DNA of 64,000 nt from Aurelia coerulea (GCA_039566865.1 CM076944.1:20544501-20608500), one strand, 5' to 3'. Shown: positions 13,501 through 25,641, numbered from the stretch's first letter. Program-made: numbers and translations. The notes: generated by a model from the letters alone, not told the origin.

Positions 13501-14089
13501 CTATACTAGGGATCCAATCCCACCACTTCAACAGTTACATTACTCTCTTCGCAACCAGGATGTTATTGGGCGAATAAAGGCCAGAACAGAAAAATTTAAG
13601 TCTAGTTTCTATCCTCATTGCTTATCTGAATGGAACGAACTTGATTCTGAGATTAGACTTGCACCGTCTGTTTCTGTTTTTAAGAAGAAACTTTTATCAA
13701 TAATTAGACCCCCTGTAAGATCTATCTTTGGCATTCATGACCCAACAGGTCTATCCTATCTCACTCAACTCAGGGTTGGTCTCAGCAAATTAAACCTTCA
13801 CAAATTCAACCACAATTTTAGGGATACCATAAATCCAATGTGCCCTACGAACGATGGTATCGAGGATACAGAACACTTTTTGTTGCTTTGCCCATCCTTT
13901 GCAGTACCACGCAGAGATCTTCTCGCTGGAGTTTTTGCTTTATTACGACCATTTGGATATACTAATCTCCAAAATAACGTTCTATTGCAAATTTTATTGT
14001 ATGGTGATAAAAATTTTCCCAACGAACTCAATAAAAATATACTCCTACTAACTTTAAAATTTATCCACAAATCCGGTCGATTTGATTAG
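10505..14089 (+). CDS. Retrotransposon polyprotein: 2A peptide, APE endonuclease (deleted), reverse transcriptase
   Basis: I start at the first ATG, 10505 (1194 aa). The frame is open further upstream only through a TTG codon formed by satellite sequence. Residues ~40–70 are strongly hydrophobic, like a signal or membrane segment. Residues 151–159 (GDIEMNPGP) form a 2A ribosome-skipping motif directly before the endonuclease. The APE/EEP domain shows WNLN (167–170), E199, YRSPS, GDFN (254–257), SCID (301–304) and a degenerate HEHCHH, but the loop between E199 and YRSPS is far too short, implying an in-frame deletion. The RT domain has YRPISLL (~626), FRPGDST, GVPQGSILGP (~755), the catalytic FADD (785–788) and HLGI. 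A C-terminal C1113-x10-H1124-x4-C1129 resembles the Cys/His knuckle seen in related elements. No frameshift or stop interrupts it. It would reverse-transcribe its own mRNA at chromosomal target sites; the damaged endonuclease makes autonomous nicking doubtful. Confidence 0.92.
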   Translation: MMPVEINQWRATMGCFCVSIQTSSPLCKNIRRFSFVIRILKLYWLCCCFIATSIIVLPLVLMIQFLAAHSVEAQLCFLPLFARVHRLAKIVIYTTVELFKRIPHAVFSLVHNKRSAVKQFLFLYTYFYTGCITCYTLHTQWLVFKMILLSGDIEMNPGPETLDFCTWNLNSITAHDFLRVSLLEAYNSVYNYDLVTLPECVVSEIQIDRKKYFFAVIYRSPSQDQREFDNFMVNFDLLLSKIHDENPFCVIITGDFNCRSTQWWEDDIENNEGKLLEPFASELGLHQLISEPTHLIGGSKSCIDLIFTNQPNLFIESGVHPSLHEHCHHQIVRGKLSVSSITLPPHTRRIWYYDKADFVAIMKSIEMFNWREHLDNIPCPNEQVKLLNEVLLNIYSNFIPNKIKTIRPCQAPWITQTVKNFLRNKSRAYKSFVRNGQPDDKLAGIQNMISEGSRMIEDAKRKYFLKAGTTLASPGTPSKTYWSLINTVLNKAKIPIIPPLLENGLFVTDFTKKAQLFNDYFILQCTTIDTGSVIPEHTPLTSTLIDSFVISEEKILQIIRSLNPNKAHGWDEISVRMIKLGDTALVAPLKIIFTNCLRCGLFPRIWKHANVVPVHKKNEKNLKGNYRPISLLPIFGKILEKLMYDSLYSHLVSSELLNPNQSGFRPGDSTVNQLLSITHTIFKAFDCNPPLDVRSVYLDISKAFDRVWHDGLIFKLTRCGISGNLLSLIKSFLKDRKQRTVLNGQSSSWGDILAGVPQGSILGPLFFLVYINDLTDDLKCNVKLFADDTSLFTVVQDSNSAANDMNHDLELISQWAHDWRMSFNPDPRKQAVELTFSRKKIKADHPEILFNNIPVMKVDEHKHLGIILDLNLSFSAHIKSAISKSRKGIGLLKYLSKYLPRHTLNELYKLYVRPHLDYGDVIYHIPAKVCEFSGSIILPSLMEKLESVQYSAARAITGTWRGTSREKLYTELGWESLSCRRWSRRLTLFYKILNNLTPVYTRDPIPPLQQLHYSLRNQDVIGRIKARTEKFKSSFYPHCLSEWNELDSEIRLAPSVSVFKKKLLSIIRPPVRSIFGIHDPTGLSYLTQLRVGLSKLNLHKFNHNFRDTINPMCPTNDGIEDTEHFLLLCPSFAVPRRDLLAGVFALLRPFGYTNLQNNVLLQILLYGDKNFPNELNKNILLLTLKFIHKSGRFD

Positions 14090-14522
14090 AAAACTTCACA
14101 CTCCGTTATAAGCCACACAATCACAACCACCATGTCTCATTTAAGTAAATGTGTTCTTCTTTTCTTTGCTTCTATTTTGTTCTTTTTTTCGCTGTATGTT
14201 GAACGTCTGTCTGGAATTAGATGCCACGCAATATCTGCAACAATGTCTAATTACCCATCCAAACACTTATATTTTGTTTCGATCGCAGACATTTCCCGTG
14301 GCATGTAATTTGAGACAGACTTTAGCTTTAGTTTTAGACTTTAGTTTTAATCTTTAGTTTTAATATCTATGTCAAAATGGCTTCGGGGTAGTCATAGCCT
14401 TTTGCTCCTCGGGGTATCGTTCCAGTAGTATTGTATAGTTGTATAGTAATTTTGTAAAGTAGTGTAGCTTGTAAACTTATATTGTAATTTTTAAATGAAT
14501 TAAAAAAAAAAAAAAAAAAAAA
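14090..14522 (+). other. Retrotransposon 3' UTR and poly(A) tail
   Basis: The stretch follows the TAG at 14087–14089. It contains a run of CTTTAGTTTTA-type short repeats (about 14318–14362), two copies of TCGGGGTA (14383 and 14409), and a small GGCT…AGCC stem around the first copy that could be an RT-recognition hairpin. It ends in 21 adenines at 14502–14522. The uninterrupted A tract suggests a fairly recent insertion. A short ORF at 14151–14357 has no recognisable features and I do not call it. Confidence 0.8.
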
Positions 14523-15465
14523 GTATAGAAAGTGTGGATTATCGCACTTTATTAGCTACAATTCATATTATAAAGAGTATTGCACTCATCGTTCTTCAAA
14601 ACTTTAGTTCTGATAGCTACTTCTTTTAGCTAATAAAGAATGAATTTTAGCTAATATCATAAAGAGTATTGTGCTCATCCTTCTTTAAAACTTTAGTTCA
14701 GCCAGCTACTTCTTTTATAGCACTATATTAGTGCTGCAGCAACCATTCTTGGAAAAATTACTAAAGACATTAGTTCTTTCTTTAGTGTTACTTTAGCTTT
14801 ATACTGCATCAACAAACATAGATTAATTAAATGTTTATTTGCTCAAAGAAATCAAAATATAAACACAAAAAGTGTGGATTAACGCACTTTATTAGCTATA
14901 ATTCAAATTATAAAGAGTAGTGCGCTCATCGCTCTCTAAAACTTTAGTTCTGCCAGCTACTTATTTTATAGCACTATATCAGTGCTGCAGCAATCATTCT
15001 TGGAAACATTACTATAGACATTATTTGTTTCTTTAGTCTTATTTTAGCTTTGCTGCATCAACAAACATAGATTAATTAAATGTTTATTTTCTCAAAGAAA
15101 ACGAAATTTAAACACAAAAAGTTTGGATTAACGCACTTTATTAACTAAAATAATATTATAAAGAGTATTGCGCTCATCGTTCTTCAAAACTTTAGTTCTG
15201 CCAGCTACTTCTTTTATAGCACTATATTAGTGCTGCAGCAACCAGTCTTGGAAACATTACTATAGACATCAGTTGTTTCTTTAGTCCTATTTTAGCTTTA
15301 CTGCATCAACAAACATTGATTAATTTAATGTTTATTTTCTCAAAGAAAACAAAATATCAAAACAAAAAGTGTGGATTAACGCACTTTATTAGCAACTATA
15401 CATATTTTAAAGAGTATTGCGCTCATCGTTCTTTAAAACTTTAGTTCTGCCAGCTACTTCTTTTA
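14523..15465 (+). repeat. Satellite array, segment 2
   Basis: The same monomer resumes directly after the poly(A) tract. It includes a truncated monomer (GCTAATAAAGAATGAATTTTA, about 14630–14670). The block matches ~23,333 onward at offset 8810, later 9059 after one extra monomer in the downstream copy. It ends at CTTCTTTTA, where the foreign 330-bp segment begins. Confidence 0.95.
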
Positions 15466-15796
15466 CCGGGTGCGCCAAAATCTACTATGCACGTTTGGCA
15501 GGCCACGATAAATCATAAACAGGACCGATTTTGAAGATTTATGACTTAATAGTTAGCAGAAAGCCTGAATTAGATTCTAGGACATTTTGCAAATTTTTCT
15601 GTTTTCAGTTTTTAGAGCTACAAGCGAGTTTCTTAAAATTTCTGTTTTCGAAAACACTGAAAACGATAAAAAAAACATCAATCAAGCTTTCTAAAGAATC
15701 GATATGAATTGACAAAGAGAAAACTTTTTGGTGGTGATTTGGGATTTAGAAATCGACTAATTGTAAGCTGCTTTATGAGAGTTCGTACTATATTGG
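15466..15796. mobile_element. 331-bp non-satellite insertion, copy 1
   Basis: It starts CCGGGTGCGCCAAAATC immediately after a TA dinucleotide in the satellite and runs to ...TACTATATTGG before satellite resumes at GATATTTGTTG. Compared with an unoccupied monomer (about 8098–8150), roughly 45–50 bp of satellite is missing at the site. The left end resembles Tc1/mariner-type termini (GGGTG…CCAAAA after TA), but no matching inverted terminus is seen at the right, so it may be a truncated element. It is nearly identical to 24525–24854, with one A-run indel and a few substitutions. The A-run difference shifts the reading frame between copies, which argues against protein coding. Confidence 0.65.
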
Positions 15797-18700
15797 GATA
15801 TTTGTTGCTTCTTTTGTCTTATTTTAGCTTTACTGCATCAACAAACATCGATTAATTAAATGTTTATTTGCTCGAAGAAAACAAAATATAAACACAAAAA
15901 GTATTGATTAACGTACTTTATCAGCTATAATTAATATCATAAAGAGAAATGCGCTCATCGTTCTTTAAAACTTTAGTTCTGCCAGCTACTTCTTTTATAG
16001 CACTACGTTAGTGCTGCAGCAACCATTCTTGGAAAAATTACTATTAAAAATTAGATCTTTCTTAAGTCTTACTTTAGCTTTATACTGCATAAACAAACAT
16101 CGATTAATTAAATGTTTATTTGCTCAAAGAGAAAAAAATATGAACACAAAAAGTGTGGATTAACGCACTTTATTAGCTACAATTCATATTATAAAGAGTA
16201 TTACGCTCATCGTTCTTTAAAACTTTAGTTCTGCCAGCTACTTCTTTTATAGCACTATATTAGTACTGCAGCAACCATTCTTAGTAACATTTCTATAGAC
16301 ATTAGTTCTTTCTTTAGTCTTATTTTAGCTTTACTGCATCAAGAAACATCGATTAATTGAATGTTTATTTTCACAAAGAAAACAAAATTTAAACACAAAT
16401 AGTGTAGATTAACGCAATATACATATTTCAAAGAGTATTGCGCTCATCGTTCTTTATAACTTTAGTTCTGCGAGCTACTTCTTTTATAGCACTATATTAG
16501 TGCTGCAGCAACCATTCTTAGAAAAATTACTGTAGAAATTAGTTGTTTCTTTGGTCTTATTATAGATTTACCGCATCAACAAACATCGATTTAATTAAAT
16601 GTTTACTTTCTCAAAGAACACAAAATATAAGCATAAAAAGTGTGGATTAACGCAATATACATATTTCAAAGAGTATTGCGCTCATCGTTCTTTATAACTT
16701 TAGTTCTGCCAGCTACTTCTTTTATAGCACTATATTAGTGCTGCAGCAACCATTCTTAGAAAAATTACTATAGACATTAGTTGTTTCTTTAGTCTTATTT
16801 TAGCTATACTGCATAAACAAAATCGATTAATTAAATGTTTATTTTCTCAAAGAAAACAAAATATAAGCACAGAAAGTGTGGATTAACGCACTTTATTAGC
16901 TACAATTCATATTATAAAGAGCATTGCACTCATCCTTCTTCAAAACTTTAGTTCTGCCAGCTACTTCTTTTATAGCACTATATTAGTGCTGCAGCAACCT
17001 TTCTAGGAAACATTACTATAAACATTAGTTCTTTCTTTACTCTTACTTTAGCTTTATAAAGCATCAACAAACATAGATTAATTAAATGTTTATTTGCTCA
17101 AAGAAAACAAAATATAAAAACAAAAAGTGTGGATTAGCGCACTTTATTAGCTCAATTCATATTATAAAGAGTATTGCGCTCGTCGTTCTTTAAAACTTTA
17201 GTTCTGCCAGCTACTTCTTTTATAGCACTATATTTGTGCTGCAGCAACCATTCTTGGAAACATTACTATAGACATTAGTTCTTTCATTAGTCTTATTTTA
17301 GCTTTAATGCATCAACAAAAATCGATTATTTAAATGGTTATTTGCTCAAAGAAATCAAAATATAAACACAAAAAGTGTGGATTAACGCACTTTATTAGCT
17401 ATAATTCAAATTAGAAAAAGTAGTGCGCTTATCGTTCTTTAAAACTTTAGTTCTGCCAGCTACTTCTTTTATAGCACTATATCAGTGCTGCAGCAACCAT
17501 TCTTGGAAACATTACTATAGACATTGGTTGTTTCTTTAGTCTTATTTTAGCTTTACTGCATCAACAAACATCGATTAATTAAATGTTTATTTGCTAAAAG
17601 AAAACAAAATATAAAAACAAAAAGTGTGGATTAGCGCACTTTATTAGCTACAATTCATATTATAAAGAGTATTGCGCTCATCGTTCTTTGAAACTTTAGT
17701 TCTGCCAGCTACTTCTTTTATAGCACTATATTAGTGCTGCTGCAACCATTCTAGGAAACATTACTATAGACATTAGTTCTTTCATTAGTCTTATTTTAGC
17801 TTTAATGCATCAACAAAAATCGATTATTTAAATGGTTATTTGCTCAAAGAAATCAAAATATAAACACAAAAAAGTGTGGATTAACGCACTTTATTAGCTA
17901 TAATTCAAATTAGAAAAAGCATTGAGCTTATCGTTCTTTAAAACTTTAGTTCTGCCAGCTACTTCTTTTATAGCACTATATCAGTGCTGCAGCAACCATT
18001 CTTGGAAACATTACTATAGACATTGGTTGTTTCTTTAGTCTTATTTTAGCTTTACTGCATCAACAAACATCGATTAATTAAATGTTTATTTGCTAAAAGA
18101 AAACAAAATATAAAAACAAAAAGTGTGGATTTGCGCACTTTATTAGCTACCATTCATATTATAAAGAGTATTGCGCTCATCGTTCTTTAAAACTTTAGTT
18201 CTGCCAGCTACTTCTTTTATAGCACTATATTTGTGCTGCAGCAACCATTCTTGGAAACATTACTATAGACATTAGTTCTTTCATTAGTCTTATTTTAGCT
18301 TTAATGCATCAACAAAAATCGATTATTTAAATGGTTATTTGCTCAAAGAAATCAAAATATAAACACAAAAAGTGTGGATTAACGCACTTTATTAGCTATA
18401 ATTCAAATTAGAAAAAGTAGTGCGCTTATCGTTCTTCAAAACTTTAGTTCTGCCAGCTACTTCTTTTAAAGCACTATATTAGTGCTGCAGCAACCTTTCT
18501 AGGAAACATTACTATAAACATTAGTTCTTTCTTTACTCTTACTTTAGCTTTATAAAGCATCAACAAACATAGATTAATTAAATGTTTATTTGCTCAAAGA
18601 AAACAAAATATAAAAACAAAAAGTGTGGATTAGCGCACTTTATTAGCTACAATTCATATTATAAAGAGTATTGCGCTCATCGTTCTTTAAAACTTTAGTT

Positions 18701-21700
18701 CTGCCAGCTACTTCTTTTATAGCACTATATTTGTGCTGCAGCAACCATTCTTGGAAACATTACTATAGACATTAGTTCTTTCATTAGTCTTATTTTAGCT
18801 TTAATGCATCAACAAAAATCGATTATTTAAATGGTTATTTGCTCAAAGAAATCAAAATATAAACACAAAAAGTGTGGATTAACGCACTTTATTAGCTATA
18901 ATTCAAATTAGAAAAGTAGTGCGCTTATCGTTATTTAAAACTTTAGTTCTGCCAGCTACTTCTTTTATAGCACTATATTAGTGCTGCAGCAACCATTCTT
19001 AGAAACATTAATATAGACATTAGTTCTTTCTTTAGTCTTATTTTAGCTTTACTGCATCAACAAACATCGATTAATTGAATGTTTATTTTCTCAAAGAAAT
19101 CAAAATTTAAACACAAATAGTGTGGATTAACGCACTATACATATTTCAAAGAGCATTGCGCTCATCGTTCTTTATAACTTTAGTGCTGCAGCAACCATTC
19201 TTAGAAACATTTCTGTAGACATTAGTTCTTTCTTTTGTTTCATATTTAGCTATACTGCATAAACAAAATCGATTAATTAAATGTTTATTTTTCAAAGAAA
19301 ACAAAATATAAGCACAGAAAGTGTGGATTATCGCACTTTATTAGCTACAATTCATATTATAAAGAGTATTGCACTCATCGTTCTTCAAAACTTTAGTTCT
19401 GATAGCTACTTCTTTTATAGCACTATATTAGTGCTGCAGCAACCTTTCTAGGAAACATTACTATAGACGTTAGTTCTTTCTTTAGTCTTACTTTAGCTTT
19501 ATACTGCATCAACAAACATAGATTAATTAAATGTTTATTTTCTCAAAGAAAACAAAATTTAAATAAAAAAAGTTTGGATTAACGCACTTTATTAGCTAAA
19601 ATAAATATCATAAAGAGTATTGCGCTCATCGTTCTTCAAAACTTTAGTTCTGATAGCTACTTCTTTTAGCTAATAAAGAATGAATTTTAGCTGATATCAT
19701 AAAGAGTATGGCGCTCATCCTTCTTTAAAACTTTAGTTCAGCCAGCTACTTCTTTTATAGCACTATATTAGTGCTGCAGCAACCATTCTTGGAAAAATTA
19801 CTAAAGACATTAGTTCTTTCTTTAGTCTTACTTTAGCTTTATACTGCATCAACAAACATAGATTAATTAAATGTTTATTTGCTCAAAGAAATCAAAATAT
19901 AAACACAAAAAGTGTGGATTAACGCACTTTATTAGCTATAATTCAAATTATAAAGAGTAGTGCGCTCATCGTTCTCTAAAACTTTAGTTCTGCCAGCTAC
20001 TTCTTTTATAGCACTATATCAGTGCTGCAGCAATCATTCTTGGAAACATTACTATAGACATTAGTTGTTTCTTTAGTCTTATTTTAGCTTTACTGCATCA
20101 ACAAACATAGATTAATTAAATGTTTATTTTCTCAAAAAAACAAAATTTAAACACAAAAAGTTTGGATTAACGCACTTTATTAGCTAAAATAGTATTATAA
20201 AGAGTATTGCGCTCATCGTTCTTTAAAACTTTAGTTCTGCCAGCTACTTCTTTTATAGCACTATATTAGTGCCGCAGCAACCATTCTTGGAAACATTACT
20301 ATAGACATCAGTTGTTTCTTTAGTCCTATTTTAGCTTTACTGCATCAACAAACATTGATTAATTAAATGTTTATTTTCTCAAAGAAAACAAAATTTAAAC
20401 ACAAAAAGTTTGGATTAATGCACTTTATTAGCTAAAATCAATATTATAAAGAGTAATGCGCTCATCGTTCTTTAAAACTTTAGTTCTGCCAGCTACTTCT
20501 TTTATAAAGAATTTTAGCTAATAAAGAATGAATGTTTCATTAGTTATTTCTTTAGTCTTATTTTAGCTTTACTGCATCAACAAACATCGATTAATTGAAT
20601 GTTTATTTTCTCAAAGAAATCAAAATTTAAACACAAATATTGTGGATTAACGCACTATACATTTTTCAAAGAGCATTGCGCTCATCGTTCTTTATAACTT
20701 TAGTGCTGCAGCAACCATTCTTAGAAACACTTCTATAGACATTAGTTCTTTCTTTTGTCTCATATTTAGCTATACTGCATAAACAAAATCGATTAATTAA
20801 ATGTTTATTTTTTCAAAGAAAACAAAATATAAGCACAGAAAGTGTGGATTATCGCACATTATTAGCTACAATTCATATTATAAAGAGTATTGCACTCATC
20901 GTTCTTCAAAACTTTAGTTCTGATAGCTACTTCTTTTATAAAGAATTTTAGCTAATAAAGAATGAATGTTTCATTAGTTCTTTCTTTAGTCTTATTTTAG
21001 CTTTACTGCATCAACAAACATCGATTAATTAAATGTTTATTTTCTCAAAGAAAACAAAATTTAAACACAAATTGTGTGGATTAACGCACTATACATATTT
21101 CAAAGAGTATTGCGCTAATCGTTCTTCAAAACTTTAGTTCTGATAGCTACTTCTTTTAGCTAATAAAGAATGAATTTTAGCTGATATCATAAAGAGTATG
21201 GCGCTCATCGTTCTTCAAAACTTTAGTTCTGATAGCTACTTCTTTTAGCTAATAAAGAATGAATTTTAGCTGATATCATAAAGAGTATGGCGCTCATCCT
21301 TCTTTAAAACTTTAGTTCAGCCAGCTACTTCTTTTATAGCACTATATTAGTGCTGCAGCAACCATTCTTGGAAAAATTACTAAAGACATTAGTTCTTTCT
21401 TTAGTCTTACTTTAGCTTTATACTGCATCAACAAACATAGATTAATTAAATGTTTATTTGCTCAAAGAAATCAAAATATAAACACAAAAAGTGTGGATTA
21501 ACGCACTTTATTAGCTATAATTCAAATTATAAAGAGTAGTGCGCTCATCGTTCTCTAAAACTTTAGTTCTGCCAGCTACTTCTTTTATAGCACTATATCA
21601 GTGCTGCAGCAATCATTCTTGGAAACATTACTATAGACATTAGTTGTTTCTTTAGTCTTATTTTAGCTTTACTGCATCAACAAACATAGATTAATTAAAT

Positions 21701-24524
21701 GTTTATTTTCTCAAAGAAAACAAAATTTAAACACAAAAAGTTTGGATTAACGCACTTTATTAGCTAAAATAGTATTATAAAGAGTATTGCACTCATCGTT
21801 CTTTAAAACTTTAGTTCTGCCAGCTACTTCTTTTATAGCACTATATTAGTGCCGCAGCAACCATTCTTGGAAACATTACTATAGACATCAGTTGTTTCTT
21901 TAGTCCTATTTTAGCTTTACTGCATCAACAAACATTGATTAATTAAATGTTTATTTTCTCAAAGAAAACAAAATTTAAACACAAAAAGTTTGGATTAATG
22001 CACTTTATTAGCTAAAATAAATATTATAAAGAGTAATGCGCTCATCGTTCTTTAAAACTTTAGTTCTGCCAGCTACTTCTTTTATAAAGAATTTTAGCTA
22101 ATAAAGAATGAATGTTTCATTAGTTATTTCTTTAGTCTTATTTTAGCTTTACTGCATCAACAAACATCGATTAATTGAATGTTTATTTTCTCAAAGAAAT
22201 CAAAATTTAAACACAAATATTGTGGATTAACGCACTATACATTTTTCAAAGAGCATTGCGCTCATCGTTCTTTATAACTTTAGTGCTGCAGCAACCATTC
22301 TTAGAAACACTTCTATAGACATTAGTTCTTTCTTTTGTCTCATATTTAGCTATACTGCATAAACAAAATCGATTAATTAAATGTTTATTTTTTCAAAGAA
22401 AACAAAATATGAGCACAGAAAGTGTGGATTATCGCACTTTATTAGCTACAATTCATATTATAAAGAGTATTGCACTCATCGTTCTTTAAAACTTTAGTTC
22501 TGATAGCTACTTCTTTTATAAAGAATTTTAGCTAATAAAGAATGAATGTTTCATTAGTTCTTTCTTTAGTCTTATTTTAGCTTTACTGCATTAACAAACA
22601 TCGATTAATTAAATGTTTATTTTCTCAAAGAAAACAAAATTTAAACACAAATTGTGTGGATTAACGCACTATACATATTTCAAAGAGTATTGCGCTAATC
22701 GTTCTTTATAACTTTAGATCTGCCAGCTACTTCTTTTATAGCACTATATTAGTGCTGCAGCAACCATTCTTAGAAACATTTCTATAGACATTAGTTCTTT
22801 CTTTAGTCTTATTTTTAGCTATACTGCATAAACAAAATCGATTAATTAAATGTTTATTTTCTCAAAGAAAACAAAATATATGCACAGAAAGTGTGGATTA
22901 ACGCACTTTTTTAGTTACAATTCATATTATAAAGAGTATTGCGCTCATCGTTCTTTATAACTTTAGTTCAGCGAACTACTTCTTTTATAGCACTATATTA
23001 GTGCTGCAGCAACCATTCTTGGAAACATTACTATAGACATTATTTCTTTTTTTAGTCTTATTTTAGCTTTACTGCATCAACAAACATCGATTAATTGAAT
23101 GTTTATTTTCTCAAAGAAATCAAAATTTAAACACAAATATTGTGGATTAACGCACTATACATTTTTCAAAGAGCATTGCGCTCATCGTTCTTTATAACTT
23201 TAGTGCTGCAGCAACCATTCTTAGAAACATTTCTATAGACATTAGTTCTCTCTTTTGTCTCATATTTAGCTATACTGCATAAACAAAATCGATTAATTAA
23301 ATGTTTATTTTTTCAAAGAAAACAAAATATAAGCACAGAAAGTGTGGATTATCGCATTTTATTAGCTACAATTCATATTATAAAGAGTATTGCACTCATC
23401 GTTCTTCAAAACTTTAGTTCTGATAGCTACTTCTTTTAGCTAATAAAGAATGAATTTTAGCTAATATCATAAAGAGTATTGTGCTCATCCTTCTTTAAAA
23501 CTTTAGTTCAATCAGCTACTTCTTTTATAGCACTATATTAGTGCTGCAGCAACCATTCTTGGAAAAATTACTAAAGACATTAGTTCTTTCTTTAGTGTTA
23601 CTTTAGCTTTATACTGCATCAACAAACATAGATTAATTAAATGTTTATTTGCTCAAAGAAATCAAAATATAAACACAAAAAGTGTGGATTAACGCACTTT
23701 ATTAGCTATAATTCAAATTATAAAGAGTAGTGCGCTCATCGTTCTCTAAAACTTTAGTTCTGCCAGCTACTTCTTTTATAGCACTATATCAGTGCTGCAG
23801 CAATCATTCTTGGAAACATTACTATAGACATTATTTGTTTCTTTAGTCTTATTTTAGCTTTGCTGCATCAACAAACATAGATTAATTAAATGTTTATTTT
23901 CTCAAAGAAAACGAAATTTAAACACAAAAAGTTTGGATTAACGCACTTTATTAACTAAAATAATATTATAAAGAGTATTGCACTCATCGTCCTTTAAAAC
24001 TTTAGTTCTGCCAGCTACTTCTTTTATAGCACTATATTAGTGCCGCAGCAACCATTCTTGGAAACATTACTATAGACATCAGTTGTTTCTTTAGTCCTAT
24101 TTTAGCTTTACTGCATCAACAAACATTGATTAATTAAATGTTTATTTTCTCAAAGAAAACAAAATTTAAACACAAAAAGTTTGGATTAATGCACTTTATT
24201 AGCTAAAATAAATATTATAAAGAGTATTGCGCTCATCGTTCTTTAAAACTTTAGTTCTGCCAGCTACTTCTTTTATAGCACTATATTAGTGCTGCAGCAA
24301 CCAGTCTTGGAAACATTACTATAGACATCAGTTGTTTCTTTAGTCCTATTTTAGCTTTACTGCATCAACAAACATTGATTAATTCAATGTTTATTTTCTC
24401 AAAGAAAACAAAATATCAAAACAAAAAGTGTGGATTAACGCACTTTATTAGCAACTATATATATTTTAAAGAGTATTGCGCTCATCGTTCTTTAAAACTT
24501 TAGTTCTGCCAGCTACTTCTTTTA
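15797..24524 (+). repeat. Satellite array, segment 3, with dimeric and longer higher-order units
   Basis: Continuous monomers. Between ~17.2 and ~18.95 kb, two monomer types alternate as a dimer of 498–500 bp: the TTAGAAAAAG landmark falls at 17411, 17910 and 18408, with a variant at 18908. Between ~19.66 and ~22.5 kb a block repeats at offset 1580 (TAGTTATTTC at 20541 and 22121). Truncated ~100-bp monomers containing GCTAATAAAGAATGAATTTTA occur at 19.66, 21.15, 21.25 and 23.44 kb, two of them adjacent at 21.13–21.33 kb. Bases 22,885–22,944 and 23,333 onward match the two flanks of the retrotransposon and so mark its unoccupied paralogous site. Confidence 0.95.
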
Positions 24525-24854
24525 CCGGGTGCGCCAAAATCTACTATGCACGTTTGGCAGGCCACGATAAATCATAAACAGGACCGATTTTGAAGATTTA
24601 TGACTTAATAGTTAGCAGAAAGCCTGAATTAGATTCTAGGACATTTTGCAAATTTTTCTGTTTTCAGTTTTTAGAGCTACAAGCGAGTTTCTTAAAATTT
24701 CTGTTTTCGAAAACACTGAAAACGATAAAAAAACATCAATCAAGCTTTCTAAAGAATCGATATGAATGGACAAAGAGAAAACTTTTTGGTGGTGATTTGG
24801 GATTTAGAAATCGACTAATTGTAAGCTGCTTTATGAGAGTTCGTACTATATTGG
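24525..24854. mobile_element. 330-bp non-satellite insertion, copy 2
   Basis: The second copy of the segment at 15466–15796, at offset 9059 (left end) and 9058 (right end), with the same junctions to the satellite on both sides. Shared junctions mean it was copied together with its flanks and did not insert twice. Inside are a perfect palindrome, TGTTTTCGAAAACA, and a 9-bp inverted pair, GTTTTCAGT/ACTGAAAAC. A 107-codon frame beginning at a TTG (24590) runs out of the segment into satellite and is broken in the other copy; I regard it as chance. Confidence 0.65.
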
Positions 24855-25641
24855 GATATTTGTTGCTTCTTTTGTCTTATTTTAGCTTTACTGCATCAAC
24901 AAACATCGATTAATTAAATGTTTATTTGCTCGAAGAAAACAAAATATAAACACAAAAAGTATTGATTAACGTACTTTATCAGCTATAATTAATATCATAA
25001 AGAGAAATGCGCTCATCGTTCTTTAAAACTTTAGTTCTGCCAGCTACTTCTTTTATAGCACTACGTTAGTGCTGCAGCAACCATTCTTGGAAAAATTACT
25101 ATTAAAAATTAGATCTTTCTTAAGTCTTACTTTAGCTTTATACTGCATCAACAAACATCGATTAATTAAATGTTTATTTGCTCAAAGAGAAAAAAATATG
25201 AACACAAAAAGTGTGGATTAACGCACTTTATTAGCTACAATTTATATTATAAAGAGTATTACGCTCATCGTTCTTTAAAACTTTAGTTCTGCCAGCTACT
25301 TCTTTTATAGCACTATATTAGTACTGCAGCAACCATTCTTAGTAACATTTCTATAGACATTAGTTCTTTCTTTAGTCTTATTTTAGCTTTACTGCATCAA
25401 GAAACATCGATTAATTCAATGTTTATTTTCACAAAGAAAACAAAATTTAAACACAAATAGTGTAGATTAACGCAATATACATATTTCAAAGAGTATTGCG
25501 CTCATCGTTCTTTATAACTTTAGTTCTGCCAGCTACTTCTTTTATAGCACTATATTAGTGCTGCAGCAACCATTCTTAGAAAAATTACTATAGACATTAG
25601 TTGTTTCTTTAGTCTTATTATAGATTTACCGCATCAACAAA
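24855..25641 (+). repeat. Satellite array, segment 4
   Basis: About three monomers continuing the duplication of 15797 onward. It is interrupted within CATCAACAAA|CATCGATT by the 3.4-kb insertion. The AAA at 25639–25641 is repeated at 29058–29060. Confidence 0.95.

Larger units (their letters stand above)
10481..14522 (+). mobile_element. APE-type non-LTR retrotransposon (Jockey/CR1-like group)
   Basis: The satellite stops after ...GAGTATTGCGC at 10480 and resumes right after a 21-nt A tract (14502–14522). Between them lie a 1194-codon ORF with endonuclease and reverse transcriptase motifs, a ~410-bp 3' UTR and the poly(A) tail, the layout of a LINE. Only 24 bp precede the first ATG, so the 5' end is probably truncated. 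The right flank restarts about 50 bp upstream of where the left flank ended in monomer coordinates. Its 65 bp resemble, but do not equal, the left flank, so no clean target-site duplication is visible. Clade assignment rests on RT motif style only. Confidence 0.93.

Noticed and set aside
10410..14590. A ~65-bp target-site duplication around the retrotransposon
   Set aside because: The two 65-bp flanks differ at several positions and match different monomers of the paralogous region, so they are neighbouring satellite units rather than a duplication.
24590..24913. 107-codon ORF across the 330-bp insertion
   Set aside because: It opens at TTG, runs into satellite, and is frameshifted in the near-identical copy at 15466–15796.
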